Below are positions 15,955 to 24,255 of a stretch of 37,668 nucleotides of DNA, piece by piece. A model generated the notes under the pieces. It saw only the letters and a list, made by a program, of their open reading frames with translations. It was not told the origin of the DNA and ran no database searches. The stretch comes from a virus. The translations under genes were made by a program, and so were the position numbers. The stretch lies in IMG/VR virus record IMGVR_UViG_3300030061_000895, positions 1 to 37,668 of that record. One strand, written 5' to 3'. How positions within the stretch are numbered: the stretch's first letter is position 1; each line of letters begins with the position of its first letter.

Positions 15955-17187
15955 TTATGCTCCACATTGTAGAATTTGAATAGCTTCAGGTAAAATAACC
16001 TGTCCACCGATTCTTCTTCTTGCAATGTATCGCACGTTTCCTGATGTTGCCTGAGTGAATGGATCTCTCATTACTGAAAGTGTAGTTCTATCAACAATCA
16101 TGTACCCTCTTCTAAAATCACCAAAATAAACTGGTTTTGTAGAAGAACCTATGTCTGCAACATCTGTTGCTTCAACATAAGGCGCACCTAAAATTGTATT
16201 TGGAACACCCACTTGTAGTGAGAATCCTGCTTGAAACACATATTGTCCAGCACCATCTCTTAACTTTCTAATTAAAGCTAGAGTTGCTCTGTTGAATACA
16301 AATGTTCCATTTCTAGAATAGTCAGGTTTTACTGCGTGGTATAAGCTGATCAAAGAGTTTGCGTCAAATGTTCCTGACGATCCTGATGCAGTTGTACCTA
16401 CAGATGAGTTTTGTGCTATTCCTTCAGGTTTTCCAACTGAATTACCTGACACGAATGCATTACCCTCAGCTTTTGCAAATTGCTCTGCAAACTCTGATGA
16501 CATTTCTTGCTCAAGGTTGAAGACTGAATCTTCTAACTCTTGTTCTGAAATATCTACTAAAGCATATAGTTCATGTGTTGGTATTTCTTCTAGACCGACT
16601 GCATAGCCAGTAGTTTCACTTCTAGTTCCTTGCTCTGCCACAAAGGTTGCTGCAAAAGTTGCAGTTCTTTTTGGAATTTGCACAGATCTATTAGTTGTAC
16701 TTCTAACTCTAGCAATTGATCTAATTGGACTGATTTCAACAATACCTTTGATTAATTCTCTCACATACTCGGGTGGAGCTAAGTAACCAGCAGTATTATC
16801 ATTGGAAGCAGTAAGGACTTTCATTTCTTCAGGTCCTAAAGCTTCTTTGCCCTCTCTTAACCATTTTTTGTAGACTTCCATTTCTTTTGAATCAGTAACT
16901 AAGTTACCTCTTCCGAAATCAGGTCTAGAAATCATAGTTTCGATTCTGTTAAGTTGGTCTTTTTGTTCGTCTTGACTAAGTTTTTGTTTAGTCACCTTTT
17001 GATTAACATCTTCTAAATCATCAAGAGATTTTTCAATTCTTTTTAATTTATCAGAAGTAATAACATCAGCAGAACCTTTTTCTTTGATTTGCTTTAGTTC
17101 TTCTTGGTGAGTTTTTTTAAACTCGTCAAACGCTTTTCCAAGACCTTCAACAGCGGACTTTACTTCATTATTATCTAATGTAGCCAT
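15955..17187 (-). CDS. Major capsid protein, HK97 family
   Basis: A 410-residue protein of the HK97 (Phage_capsid) family. Residues 1-105 are a charged coiled coil, the delta or scaffolding domain. The mature fold begins around ALGPEEMKVLTASNDNTAGY and carries LAPPEYVRELIKGIVEISPIRSIARV, the P-domain segment IPTHELYALVDISEQELEDS and the closing VRYIARRRIGGQVILPEAIQIL. The preceding protease should remove the coiled coil, near residues 105-115. An AGGAGAAAAAC site precedes the ATG. Confidence 0.93.
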   Translation of the reverse strand: MATLDNNEVKSAVEGLGKAFDEFKKTHQEELKQIKEKGSADVITSDKLKRIEKSLDDLEDVNQKVTKQKLSQDEQKDQLNRIETMISRPDFGRGNLVTDSKEMEVYKKWLREGKEALGPEEMKVLTASNDNTAGYLAPPEYVRELIKGIVEISPIRSIARVRSTTNRSVQIPKRTATFAATFVAEQGTRSETTGYAVGLEEIPTHELYALVDISEQELEDSVFNLEQEMSSEFAEQFAKAEGNAFVSGNSVGKPEGIAQNSSVGTTASGSSGTFDANSLISLYHAVKPDYSRNGTFVFNRATLALIRKLRDGAGQYVFQAGFSLQVGVPNTILGAPYVEATDVADIGSSTKPVYFGDFRRGYMIVDRTTLSVMRDPFTQATSGNVRYIARRRIGGQVILPEAIQILQCGA

Positions 17188-17197
17188 TGTTTTTCTC

Positions 17198-18331
17198 CTA
17201 GATTTGTTTGTTTGTTTTTAAAATGTCAGCTACCTTATAAATAAGGTCTGCTAACTGTTTTGTGTCATCATCCCGATGATATAAAGCTTCCATAAGAGCC
17301 TTAGCTCCTACCTTAGCTTCTGATCGTGATAAACCTCCTGAATCCCTCAAGATAGTTTCCCACTCACGAATACTTTTATCTCCTTTGACTGATTGAACCA
17401 TAGCTCTTTCATTCATAGGAAATGTAACCAGCGATATTTCTAAAAGTTGAACTTCATTTAAAGTTCTTGTTCTTTTAGATTCATTATAAGTTTGTTTCTC
17501 AGGATTAGCTCTAAAACCAATAGACATACCATCTATTGCTCCCATTTTCATTAACTCATAAGTTTCTCTACCTTTTTGAGTTCCTAATGCTAATTTACCT
17601 TTTACAAATAAACCTTTTGAATCTTCAAACATATCTGTAAAGATTCCAATAGGTTGATCTGTTTTATGTTGAGATAACAGCTTAACTTTGTTTGCTGGTT
17701 TTTCTGCTAAACTTTTTGTAAATGCTCCTTTGGCAACTATATCATTACCTTGATCAACATTTCCAAACGTGGATGCATATCCACTAAAAACACCTTCTTG
17801 TTCTGTTTTTATTTCAGCATAATAAATTTGTTTTTGTGTTTCTTCACACATACATGTTCCATCAACACAATCTTTATCTTCTTCCATTTCTTTTTTCTTT
17901 GGTTTCTTTTTGTCATCATCATCATCATAACTCATTTCATCTTTTGGTTTTTTTCCTGGCTTCTCTTCATCAGGTTTATTTGATAATGCGTTCATATAAT
18001 CATCGTGTGTTTTACATGGCATATAAATTGTTTTACCATTTTCATCATGTGTATGAATACCTGAACAACCAATCTCCTTAGCTCTTGCATTTGCTTGGCC
18101 TGGATTGTCATATTCATCTTTACCTATTTCTTCTTTTTTTTTAGGTTTTTTATGATACTTTTCTTCTTCTAACATTTTACTGTCCTCCTTATTTCTATTG
18201 TCATACAAGTCGTTGCAGACTGCAAATCTTTGTGATCTGTTTGGAAAATCATCAACTGATGTTGCATCACCCATACATCTCTCTAAAAAATTCTCTCGTC
18301 TTTCTTCTTTTTTTGGTTTTACTAAAGGCAT
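17198..18331 (-). CDS. Prohead protease (HK97 gp4-like, S78 family) with N-terminal extension
   Basis: A 377-residue protein. The protease domain is C-terminal (residues about 165-340): EGVFSGYASTFGNVDQGNDIV, KLLSQHKTDQPIGIF with the candidate catalytic histidine, and GAIDGMSIGFRANPEK with the candidate serine. The N-terminal half carries two short cysteine-containing modules, RENFLERCMGDATS ... FPNRSQRFAVCNDLYDN and ARAKEIGCSGIHTHDE ... YMPCKTHDDY, joined by lysine/aspartate-rich linkers. Similar modules are often fused to phage proteases and portals. I chose ATG at 18331, which overlaps the preceding stop (TAATG) and has GGAAAG ahead, over a TTG four codons earlier. Confidence 0.9.
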   Translation of the reverse strand: MPLVKPKKEERRENFLERCMGDATSVDDFPNRSQRFAVCNDLYDNRNKEDSKMLEEEKYHKKPKKKEEIGKDEYDNPGQANARAKEIGCSGIHTHDENGKTIYMPCKTHDDYMNALSNKPDEEKPGKKPKDEMSYDDDDDKKKPKKKEMEEDKDCVDGTCMCEETQKQIYYAEIKTEQEGVFSGYASTFGNVDQGNDIVAKGAFTKSLAEKPANKVKLLSQHKTDQPIGIFTDMFEDSKGLFVKGKLALGTQKGRETYELMKMGAIDGMSIGFRANPEKQTYNESKRTRTLNEVQLLEISLVTFPMNERAMVQSVKGDKSIREWETILRDSGGLSRSEAKVGAKALMEALYHRDDDTKQLADLIYKVADILKTNKQI

Positions 18332-18438
18332 TAATCTTTCCAAATTTTTTCAAATAAAGACTTAGCCATCACCTTTATCTTATTATGAAAGAAAATACAA
18401 CCTACATAACCTATAATTATTCCTATAATTAGTTCCAT
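18331..18438 (-). CDS. Tiny membrane protein (35 residues)
   Basis: ATG at 18438 is preceded by AGGAG at good spacing, and the frame ends in a TAA that overlaps the protease start (TAATG). The peptide has a clear membrane helix (MELIIGIIIGYVGCIFF) and a basic tail (HNKIKVMAKSLFEKIWKD). It fills the gap between the head morphogenesis and protease genes. Tight coupling on one side and a strong ribosome binding site support it. Function unknown. Confidence 0.6.
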   Translation of the reverse strand: MELIIGIIIGYVGCIFFHNKIKVMAKSLFEKIWKD

Positions 18439-18439
18439 A

Positions 18440-19222
18440 TTATACTCCTGTTAAGTAATCAGGTGTTGTGTAAACAACAACACACCGACAGTTTATCGTT
18501 TCTTCAGGACCACCAGCAGGATCTCCAGGATATTTAAGTGGTACACCACCCACTACAAATCTACTGTTAATACCAACCAATTGTCCATCAGCGAAAGCAT
18601 GTGTAATTCTTGTTCTATCATCTTGAACACTTACCCATTCTTTTACTGTTCCTGCAATATTCATTTGTAATGCAGTTTGCTCATTAGCCCATGAAGCTGT
18701 TCTGTGTACTTCTGTACGTGCAATTAAACTTGCTCTCCATAAACCAAAACCTATTAAAGTATTTCTAATTCTATTACTTGTTTGAGGTAAATCTAAATTA
18801 TTTTGTGTACTAAATAAAATATCATTTGCTATAGCTTGTCTTGTTGTTTCATTTATTTCTGTAACAAGTGTAGCAACATTACCATTTATATATTGTGCTA
18901 AAGCAATTTCAAATTCTGTATCAAAATCTTTTACGTTTTGTGTTCTGTTAAGAGCATTATTTTTAAATTCTCTTGCTATAACATTATATTGTACTCTAAA
19001 AATATTTTGTAACTTAGTAAAGCTATTGTCTAAGTTATTTTGAAAGTAAACATCTTCACCTGTTTCAAAAGCTATAACAGATGATTCTGCTAAATTATTA
19101 AAATAATTTTTTAATAACCTTTCTAAATTTTTTTCATAAGGTATTCTTAATCTATTTTGTCGTTCCCATTCTAATCTTTTAATTTGAGAACCAAATCTTT
19201 TAATCTGTTTTGCATTAAACAT
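18440..19222 (-). CDS. Head morphogenesis protein (Mu F / SPP1 gp7-like)
   Basis: A 260-residue protein. The N-terminal half is helical; the C-terminal 110 residues carry the Phage_Mu_F hallmark: ASLIARTEVHRTASWANEQT, KEWVSVQDDRTRITHAFADG, VGINSRFVVGGVPLKYPGDP and the closing INCRCVVVY. The conserved His and Cys residues probably bind metal. Members are minor capsid proteins bound to the portal. The start overlaps the upstream stop (TAATG). It lies between portal and protease, its normal place. Confidence 0.9.
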   Translation of the reverse strand: MFNAKQIKRFGSQIKRLEWERQNRLRIPYEKNLERLLKNYFNNLAESSVIAFETGEDVYFQNNLDNSFTKLQNIFRVQYNVIAREFKNNALNRTQNVKDFDTEFEIALAQYINGNVATLVTEINETTRQAIANDILFSTQNNLDLPQTSNRIRNTLIGFGLWRASLIARTEVHRTASWANEQTALQMNIAGTVKEWVSVQDDRTRITHAFADGQLVGINSRFVVGGVPLKYPGDPAGGPEETINCRCVVVYTTPDYLTGV

Positions 19223-19410
19223 TAGTGTAAAGTTATTGTTTCAGGATTATGTTCAAACTTAACACCATTTTGTAAAACTAAAGCTGTTGCTAGTTCACAA
19301 GCATCTTCTTCCATTGGTAAAGAACCTAATCTTATAACAACATCAAAACCATTTGTATCTTCATTATGTTCAATGTTTAAAGTTGTTCTAATAAATTTAA
19401 TTTTTGCCAT
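19222..19410 (-). CDS. Small protein between portal and head morphogenesis genes
   Basis: A 62-residue protein, MAKIKFIRTTLNIEHNEDTN at the start, with a central acidic helix (SLPMEEDACELATALVLQNG) and the end VKFEHNPETITLH. It is joined to the next gene by TAATG and lies 8 bases after the portal gene. No membrane segment. Position suggests a head assembly accessory; no family recognised. Confidence 0.65.
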   Translation of the reverse strand: MAKIKFIRTTLNIEHNEDTNGFDVVIRLGSLPMEEDACELATALVLQNGVKFEHNPETITLH

Positions 19411-19418
19411 ATTAACCT

Positions 19419-21464
19419 CTACGTTTTAAGTGGGTGTCCACTTGGTAATAAATCTAAGTCAAACTTACCTGATCTAAATCTTCCTGTTCTTACTGCAAAA
19501 AGGAACGCATTAACACGAGCATAAGCCCATTGTTCTTCTGAAGTAACACTTGGTCTTACACTTCCAGGATTTGTTCTATAAGCACCTATACCTCTTCTAA
19601 ATACAGCTCCAAGCATTCTTAAAGTAACTCTTTTACCTTTTTTATCTCCATGCTTTTCGTTGTGTTTATCAACTTTATTTTTAAGACCTTTTTTTACTGC
19701 TGCAGTTAATTGTTTCTCTTCAAAATTTTCATCAGTAAGTTCTGATACATTTTCTAAATATTTATTTCTTTCTCTATCAAGTTGGTCAGCTTTTTTATTT
19801 GACCATGTTTGTCCAGCATCACCACCCCATAAAGCCCAAGCTATTCTACCTGCTGATGGATAACCCTCTTCTCCTGGTCTAAAACCCTCTGCTCTTTTAT
19901 CAACTTCATGTCTTGCAAAAAATGATTTCATTCTACGTACTGTAGATGGTGATAATCTTTCTTTAGCAACTATTTGACTTGCTCTTGTAGCACCTATTCT
20001 AGTACCACCTCTATTAAATTCTTTTCTCCACTCTAAACCTTTTTTAGCTTCTGTAACCATACCATCTGTTGGTACTGTATCTATATCTGATTCTGCTTTT
20101 ACAAGTTCATCTAAATCTTTATCTAAATCTAACATCATTTCTATAATGTTAATTGAATTAGTATCTTCTTCTGTTGTTGGTTCTTCAGGAGCAGTTTCAT
20201 CTTTTGGTGATTCTTCATTAACAGTATTAAGAGGCATTAAAGTTGCACTTACTAATAATTCATCTGCACCATCCATTGTGTCATAACCTAATTGTTCTCT
20301 TGCTTCGTTACGAGTTAATATACCATTCTGTACACCACTTGTTACAGACTCAAATACTCTTCGTCTTTGTTCTGCCATAGCTGGTATGCTATCAATGTCA
20401 TAACTTAATCTTAAATCATCACCAAACTGAGGTGTAAGCCACTCGTTCATATCTGACTGTAGTCTATCCATTAAAGGTAAAACAGTTTCTGTATAAAGAG
20501 CAAGTCTTGCTTCTGCAAGGTTACTATAAGTTTGTGAATCAGGTACACCAACTAATTGACTTGGTACACCATAAACAAGTGCTATATCTCTTGCACTAAA
20601 GTTTTTTAATTGTGTAAAGTCCATATCTTTTGGACTCATACCCATTGACTTCCAATCAAAATCACCCTCTAACAACATGGGTCTACCTGCATTGTTTGGT
20701 CCTTGAAATCTTGAGTTTAAATCATTTACAATTTGATTTCTTTGTGAATCTGTTAATTGTACATCACCACCTGTTTCATCTTTAGGTTTAAATACAATTG
20801 CACCACTTGGTCTTGCACCATTTTGTAATAAAGCTACGTTATGTTTATTTGACAAGTTATGTTGATCTATATCCATACTTGCAGCCATAATAGGTGACAA
20901 ACCATAATAATCATCTAATGGATTAAATAGCTTAATGTGTTTAACTTTACTTTGACCTGTTTTTCTATCTACAATATATTGATCAACAATTTTACCACCT
21001 AACATATAATTATATGCACTTGGTAAATTACCTTTTGAAGCTGGTTGTATTCTTATTCTGTCAGGTCTTAATGGGTACAGCTCTTGTGGTTCTCCTGTTT
21101 CAGGACCATTTTGTAAAATATAGCTATTACCACTAATTAATAAATAAGCATAGACTGCTTGAAAAAATTCTACTTGTCCATAATTTGGACTTGGGTTTTT
21201 TAATAAATCTAAAATTGGGTGATCTTCTAATTCTTGATCACCTCTAAAAACATTTATCTTAACTCTACTTGCCGCATTAGCAATTTCATTTACACATCTA
21301 TAAGCTACTGCATTTTCTTGGTAGCCCTCTTTTGCTAACTGGTCATACCTATCTTTTGGGTATGCGTTATAACTTAATTTATCGTAAAAAGTTATATTGT
21401 TATTACTTTGCTTTCGTGGTGTGTTAGTTCCGAAAAATTTTTTTACGTTGTCAAATATTGCCAT
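19419..21464 (-). CDS. Portal protein, HK97 family, with C-terminal accessory domain
   Basis: A 681-residue protein. Residues 1-410 are an HK97-type (Phage_portal) fold: YQENAVAYRCVNEIANAASR, DHPILDLLKNPSPN, YLLISGNSYI, ELYPLRPDRIRI, DDYYGLSPIMAASMDID, RDIALVYGVPSQLVGVPDS and GILTRNEAREQLGYD. After an acidic linker (430-480) comes an extra module, GTRIGATRASQIVAKERLSP ... FFARHEVDKRAEGFRPGEEG ... IAWALWGGDAGQTW, also found fused to other phage portal or protease proteins. The portal is the dodecameric DNA gate that nucleates capsid assembly. It follows the large terminase by one base. Confidence 0.93.
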   Translation of the reverse strand: MAIFDNVKKFFGTNTPRKQSNNNITFYDKLSYNAYPKDRYDQLAKEGYQENAVAYRCVNEIANAASRVKINVFRGDQELEDHPILDLLKNPSPNYGQVEFFQAVYAYLLISGNSYILQNGPETGEPQELYPLRPDRIRIQPASKGNLPSAYNYMLGGKIVDQYIVDRKTGQSKVKHIKLFNPLDDYYGLSPIMAASMDIDQHNLSNKHNVALLQNGARPSGAIVFKPKDETGGDVQLTDSQRNQIVNDLNSRFQGPNNAGRPMLLEGDFDWKSMGMSPKDMDFTQLKNFSARDIALVYGVPSQLVGVPDSQTYSNLAEARLALYTETVLPLMDRLQSDMNEWLTPQFGDDLRLSYDIDSIPAMAEQRRRVFESVTSGVQNGILTRNEAREQLGYDTMDGADELLVSATLMPLNTVNEESPKDETAPEEPTTEEDTNSINIIEMMLDLDKDLDELVKAESDIDTVPTDGMVTEAKKGLEWRKEFNRGGTRIGATRASQIVAKERLSPSTVRRMKSFFARHEVDKRAEGFRPGEEGYPSAGRIAWALWGGDAGQTWSNKKADQLDRERNKYLENVSELTDENFEEKQLTAAVKKGLKNKVDKHNEKHGDKKGKRVTLRMLGAVFRRGIGAYRTNPGSVRPSVTSEEQWAYARVNAFLFAVRTGRFRSGKFDLDLLPSGHPLKT

Positions 21465-21465
21465 C

Positions 21466-22821
21466 TTAACTTATTCTCCATAAAGGTTTCTGACTTCTGT
21501 TTAAACTATTGTACAATGTACTTAATACATCAACTTGGTCATCATGTACATCATTAACTCCAGTAAAACTTGCAACCTCATGTACTAAAGGTTGAGTCCA
21601 TTTTGTATTCTCAGGTAATAATACCCGACCATCATTCCAAGCTGCACTAACTGGTTGTGCCCTACTAAACTTATCTGTAGTAGCTGGTTTATCTAATATT
21701 CTTAAACCATGCTCTTTTTTTAAAAAATCTACTATGCCTCTTTCTGTACCACCGATATTCGTATGTATAGGACTATCGTATTTTAACTGATATTTTTTTA
21801 GTATTGACGCAAACTGGCTCGCATCAACTTGTCCTCTCCACCAATCTATCAGGTACAGCTTTTGGTTATACCACTTACCAACCCCTATTACCGAGTAATC
21901 ACTATACGACTTTCGTGAATATGCAAAATCTACACTTAACCCTAAAATGCCTCCTATTGGCTCGTTTCCAAAGAAATTAGCATCAGCGAACACTCTACCA
22001 CCCTTAAAGTAAGGTTGTTGTTGATACATGCTACGAAACCAAAACTCACCTACCTGTCTTTTCCTATCCTCTAATACACCTATGTTATATCTATCCTCCC
22101 ATAGAGCTTGACCTAACTTACGTCCTATAGGATCGTTCTGTTCAGCAATAGCTGGTAAAGATACAACTTCCCATTTATCTCCACCAAGTTTATCCTGTGA
22201 TATTAACCTACCAGCTAAGTCATCAGGGTGCCATCTAGTCATAATAATTATTATAGAAGCATTAGGACTTAACCTAGTAGAAGCAACTGATTGGAACCAA
22301 TCTACAGTTTTATCTCTATAAACCTGTGACATAGCTTGTTCGTTGTTCTTTACTGGGTCATCTATAATAAATACATCTGCACCCCTACCTGTAATACCAC
22401 CACCTACACCGACACAATACATGTAACCACCCTTTGATGTTTCCCAGTTTCCTTGAATGTTTACCCTCATGTTTCTTTTAGTTCCAAAGTATTCAGGTAC
22501 ACACTCATCAAATACATCTCTAGCTTTACGTCCCCAACTTATCGCATAATTAGTTTCATATGAACATAATATTACTTTCTTATCAGGATGTGTTGCTAGA
22601 TACCAAACTGGAAAGTATTTAGATGTAAATTCACTCTTGCCATGTTGAGGTGGCATATTAATAATTAATCTTTTAATCTTACCTGTAGCGACCTGTAATA
22701 ACTTCTGATTAAGAAGCTGTAAGTGAGCAGGGAATTGCCATTGACCCTGACTATGTAAGATAGCTAACCCTGCTGGTTGACTAGTTAGTATCTTTGATTT
22801 TTGCAAGTAACTCTGTGGCAA
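21466..22821 (-). CDS. terL: Terminase large subunit
   Basis: A 451-residue packaging motor protein. The ATPase domain has Walker A MPPQHGKS (residues 56-63), the adenine-side segment VILCSYETNYAISWGRKARD, Walker B VFIIDDP (near 150) and the coupling motif SIIIIMTRWHPDDLAGR. The nuclease domain shows LGLSVDFAYSRKSYSDYSVI and the late DDQVDVLSTLYN. No ATG precedes Walker A in this frame. The most likely start is TTG at 22821, within the end of the small subunit gene (41-base overlap), with GAGAG upstream. The gene order TerS-TerL-portal is classical. Confidence 0.92.
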   Translation of the reverse strand: MPQSYLQKSKILTSQPAGLAILHSQGQWQFPAHLQLLNQKLLQVATGKIKRLIINMPPQHGKSEFTSKYFPVWYLATHPDKKVILCSYETNYAISWGRKARDVFDECVPEYFGTKRNMRVNIQGNWETSKGGYMYCVGVGGGITGRGADVFIIDDPVKNNEQAMSQVYRDKTVDWFQSVASTRLSPNASIIIIMTRWHPDDLAGRLISQDKLGGDKWEVVSLPAIAEQNDPIGRKLGQALWEDRYNIGVLEDRKRQVGEFWFRSMYQQQPYFKGGRVFADANFFGNEPIGGILGLSVDFAYSRKSYSDYSVIGVGKWYNQKLYLIDWWRGQVDASQFASILKKYQLKYDSPIHTNIGGTERGIVDFLKKEHGLRILDKPATTDKFSRAQPVSAAWNDGRVLLPENTKWTQPLVHEVASFTGVNDVHDDQVDVLSTLYNSLNRSQKPLWRIS

Positions 22822-23341
22822 GTTTACTACTCTCTTCGTTTGATCCTATTTTATCTATGAAACTTGTATCTATCTTTGGTTTAACTGACAATGCTTGTAT
22901 GTCTGTCGGTTCACCTCTTGCTAATCTTTCTACATCAGTAAGTAACTTGAAAGCAGTAGCACATCTAGAAACAGTCTGTACTAAATCTGTATCACTTATA
23001 TCAGCGAAATCAAGTTTACCATTCTTATCTTTTAATCTCTTTAATAACTCTTGAGCAGGGGTAATAAGAGCAGTTATCATCTGTAAACTATAACTAGCTT
23101 GTCTCTTACCCATCTCTTTTATCTCTTTAGCCATACCCTCATAAAGAAGCTGTTGCTGATGAGTATCATACACTTCGGTTCTATGTGTCCAATCATACTT
23201 AGATGATAAGGACTCTATCCACCTTTTTGATATGCTTGTTTGCTCTGCAACCTTTGCTAAGCTCCTATTTCTGCCCATATTTTGATATACGCAGTATAGA
23301 GAATAATTCTTCTGACTTTCTTCTTCTAATCTTTCAATCAT
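22781..23341 (-). CDS. terS: Terminase small subunit
   Basis: A 186-residue protein if started at ATG 23341 (MIERLEEESQKNYSLYCVYQ), which has GGGAA upstream; longer versions from ATG 23368 or TTG 23404 are possible. It has an N-terminal helix-turn-helix (RSLAKVAEQTSISKRWIESLSSKYDW), then a long helical middle (KEMGKRQASYSLQMITALITPAQELLKRLKDKNG) typical of DNA-binding terminase small subunits, and a short C-terminal tail for TerL contact. It overlaps the large subunit gene by 41 bases. Assignment rests on the HTH, the size and the position before TerL. Confidence 0.8.
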   Translation of the reverse strand: MIERLEEESQKNYSLYCVYQNMGRNRSLAKVAEQTSISKRWIESLSSKYDWTHRTEVYDTHQQQLLYEGMAKEIKEMGKRQASYSLQMITALITPAQELLKRLKDKNGKLDFADISDTDLVQTVSRCATAFKLLTDVERLARGEPTDIQALSVKPKIDTSFIDKIGSNEESSKLATELLAKIKDTN

Positions 23342-23501
23342 GTTTTTTTCCCATGTGATACCGAACATTTGACGGTCTGGTTGTCTTCTGTGACTTATAT
23401 ACAACAGAAGTGATAATAATACAACATGTAGTAGGTTATCTTATATTACAACTATAAATTGTCTATCTTAGATGTAGTTATCCTATTATGATCTGTCTAG
23501 C

Positions 23502-23507
23502 ATTATA
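23502..23507 (-). promoter_or_regulatory. Possible -10 box for the late structural operon
   Basis: Read on the minus strand, CCCTTATAATGCT carries a perfect TATAAT about 160 bases before the small terminase start. No good -35 is at the right distance (TTGCGA is only 9 bases away), so an activated late promoter is possible. The whole stretch 23342-23540 has no convincing gene; it contains this box and an inverted repeat. Confidence 0.35.
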
Positions 23508-23514
23508 AGGGTAC

Positions 23515-23537
23515 AATCGCAAGTTTATTTCGCGATT
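23515..23537. repeat. Inverted repeat AATCGC/GCGATT
   Basis: AATCGC (23515-23520) and GCGATT (23532-23537) flank an 11-base spacer. It lies directly after the stop of the small zinc-finger gene and just upstream, on the minus strand, of the TATAAT box. It could act as a weak terminator for that gene or as an operator for the late operon; no U-tract follows on the minus strand. Confidence 0.4.
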
Positions 23538-23540
23538 TTG

Positions 23541-23759
23541 TTAATTTTGATTGTGTCTAGGGTCTTGTTGTTGTTTCTTATCTTCTTCTTTCATACATTG
23601 ATAGTGAGCATAGTTATATGTAGTTGGATCAAGTGTTTTTATCAAAGCAACAAAGCTATCAGTAGAATATATATCCTTATCACAATACATACATTTAGAA
23701 ACATATCTTTCAATATCTACTAGTTTTCTCGCCGATTTTCTTCTTTTATGATAACCCAT
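23541..23759 (-). CDS. Small zinc-finger-like protein
   Basis: A 72-residue protein from ATG at 23759 (MGYHKRRKSARKLVDIERYV). It has a probable zinc site C23-x2-C26 ... H52-x2-C55 (SKCMYCDKDI and NYAHYQCMKEED), a pattern of small treble-clef proteins, and strongly basic first and glutamine-rich last segments. It is transcribed toward the structural operon and away from the early cluster, so it might be a DNA-binding regulator of the switch; this is inference. A GTG three codons earlier is the alternative start. Confidence 0.65.
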   Translation of the reverse strand: MGYHKRRKSARKLVDIERYVSKCMYCDKDIYSTDSFVALIKTLDPTTYNYAHYQCMKEEDKKQQQDPRHNQN

Positions 23760-23838
23760 AATGGACACTTATATTAATAATAATTATTGATTTCTAATAA
23801 TAACTAATATACATATATAGATATGATAACAAAAAAAA
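23755..23838. repeat. Promoter/leader cassette, copy A (direct repeat)
   Basis: This 84-bp stretch matches 24685-24769 over its full length: both begin CCCAWAATGGACACT, continue through an A/T-rich TTGAYWW and CTAATA segment and end in ATATAGATATGAYAACAAAAAAAA. It includes the start codon of the minus-strand zinc-finger gene at one end and the leader of the plus-strand cluster at the other. Confidence 0.7.
23787..23813 (+). promoter_or_regulatory. Promoter for early gene cluster (copy A)
   Basis: TTGATT at 23787-23792, a 15-base spacer and TATACA at 23808-23813, 40 bases before the first start codon at 23853. The same architecture is repeated at 24718-24744, which raises confidence in both. 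The spacer is shorter than the usual 17. Confidence 0.5.
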
Positions 23839-23852
23839 CAAAGAGAGGCAAC

Positions 23853-24047
23853 ATGATAAACAACAAAGAAAAAGTAAACGTAATAAGAAACTTACTATTA
23901 AGCAAAGTAAAAGAAATGTTTAAAGGTCAAGACCATGACTTATTAGATGTTTTCAAGAATAGTATTAATGGTACGATTAACAAAACTGCTCATGATATTA
24001 ATATGGATATAATTGAATATGGTGAGTTTAAAGGATGGAGTAAATAA
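23853..24047 (+). CDS. Small early protein, unknown
   Basis: A 64-residue protein from ATG at 23853 (MINNKEKVNVIRNLLLSKVK). An ATG ten codons earlier lies in the shared leader ATGATAACAAAAAAAAC, which other genes use as untranslated sequence, so the inner start with GAGAGG ahead of it is preferred. The protein is helical and charged (EMFKGQDHDLLDVFKNSING, then INMDIIEYGEFKGWSK). Its stop overlaps the next start (TAATG). No family recognised. Confidence 0.6.
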   Translation: MINNKEKVNVIRNLLLSKVKEMFKGQDHDLLDVFKNSINGTINKTAHDINMDIIEYGEFKGWSK

Positions 24048-24175
24048 TGGAGATAAGAATCAAATACAATGAATTAAAAAGACAGGGTTTGCCACAATGG
24101 CAGATCCTTGTCAGACTGGTCAAAGAGTTTGGTCTTATTAAAGCTAATGAATGGTGGAAAAAGGAGGGTCTATGA
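24047..24175 (+). CDS. Small early protein (42 residues)
   Basis: ATG at 24047 overlaps the previous stop (TAATG), and its TGA overlaps the next start (ATGA). The peptide reads MEIRIKYNELKRQGLPQWQI and continues LVRLVKEFGLIKANEWWKKE; it is basic and helical with paired Trp. GGAG before the start is inside the previous gene. Overlaps at both ends support translation. Function unknown. Confidence 0.6.
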   Translation: MEIRIKYNELKRQGLPQWQILVRLVKEFGLIKANEWWKKEGL

Positions 24176-24255
24176 TTATAGGTTTATTTCTTTTTGGATT
24201 AGCAATTATATCAGTAGTTGCTTATCTAGGTATGAAAGCGACAGGAGCAATATGA
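24172..24255 (+). CDS. Tiny single-span membrane protein (27 residues)
   Basis: ATG at 24172 follows AAGGAGGGTCT, a strong ribosome binding site, and overlaps the preceding stop. The peptide MIIGLFLFGLAIISVVAYLG followed by MKATGAI is one membrane helix. Its TGA overlaps the next start (ATGA), so three tiny genes in a row are coupled. Small membrane peptides of this kind can alter the host envelope; no specific role is visible. Confidence 0.55.
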   Translation: MIIGLFLFGLAIISVVAYLGMKATGAI

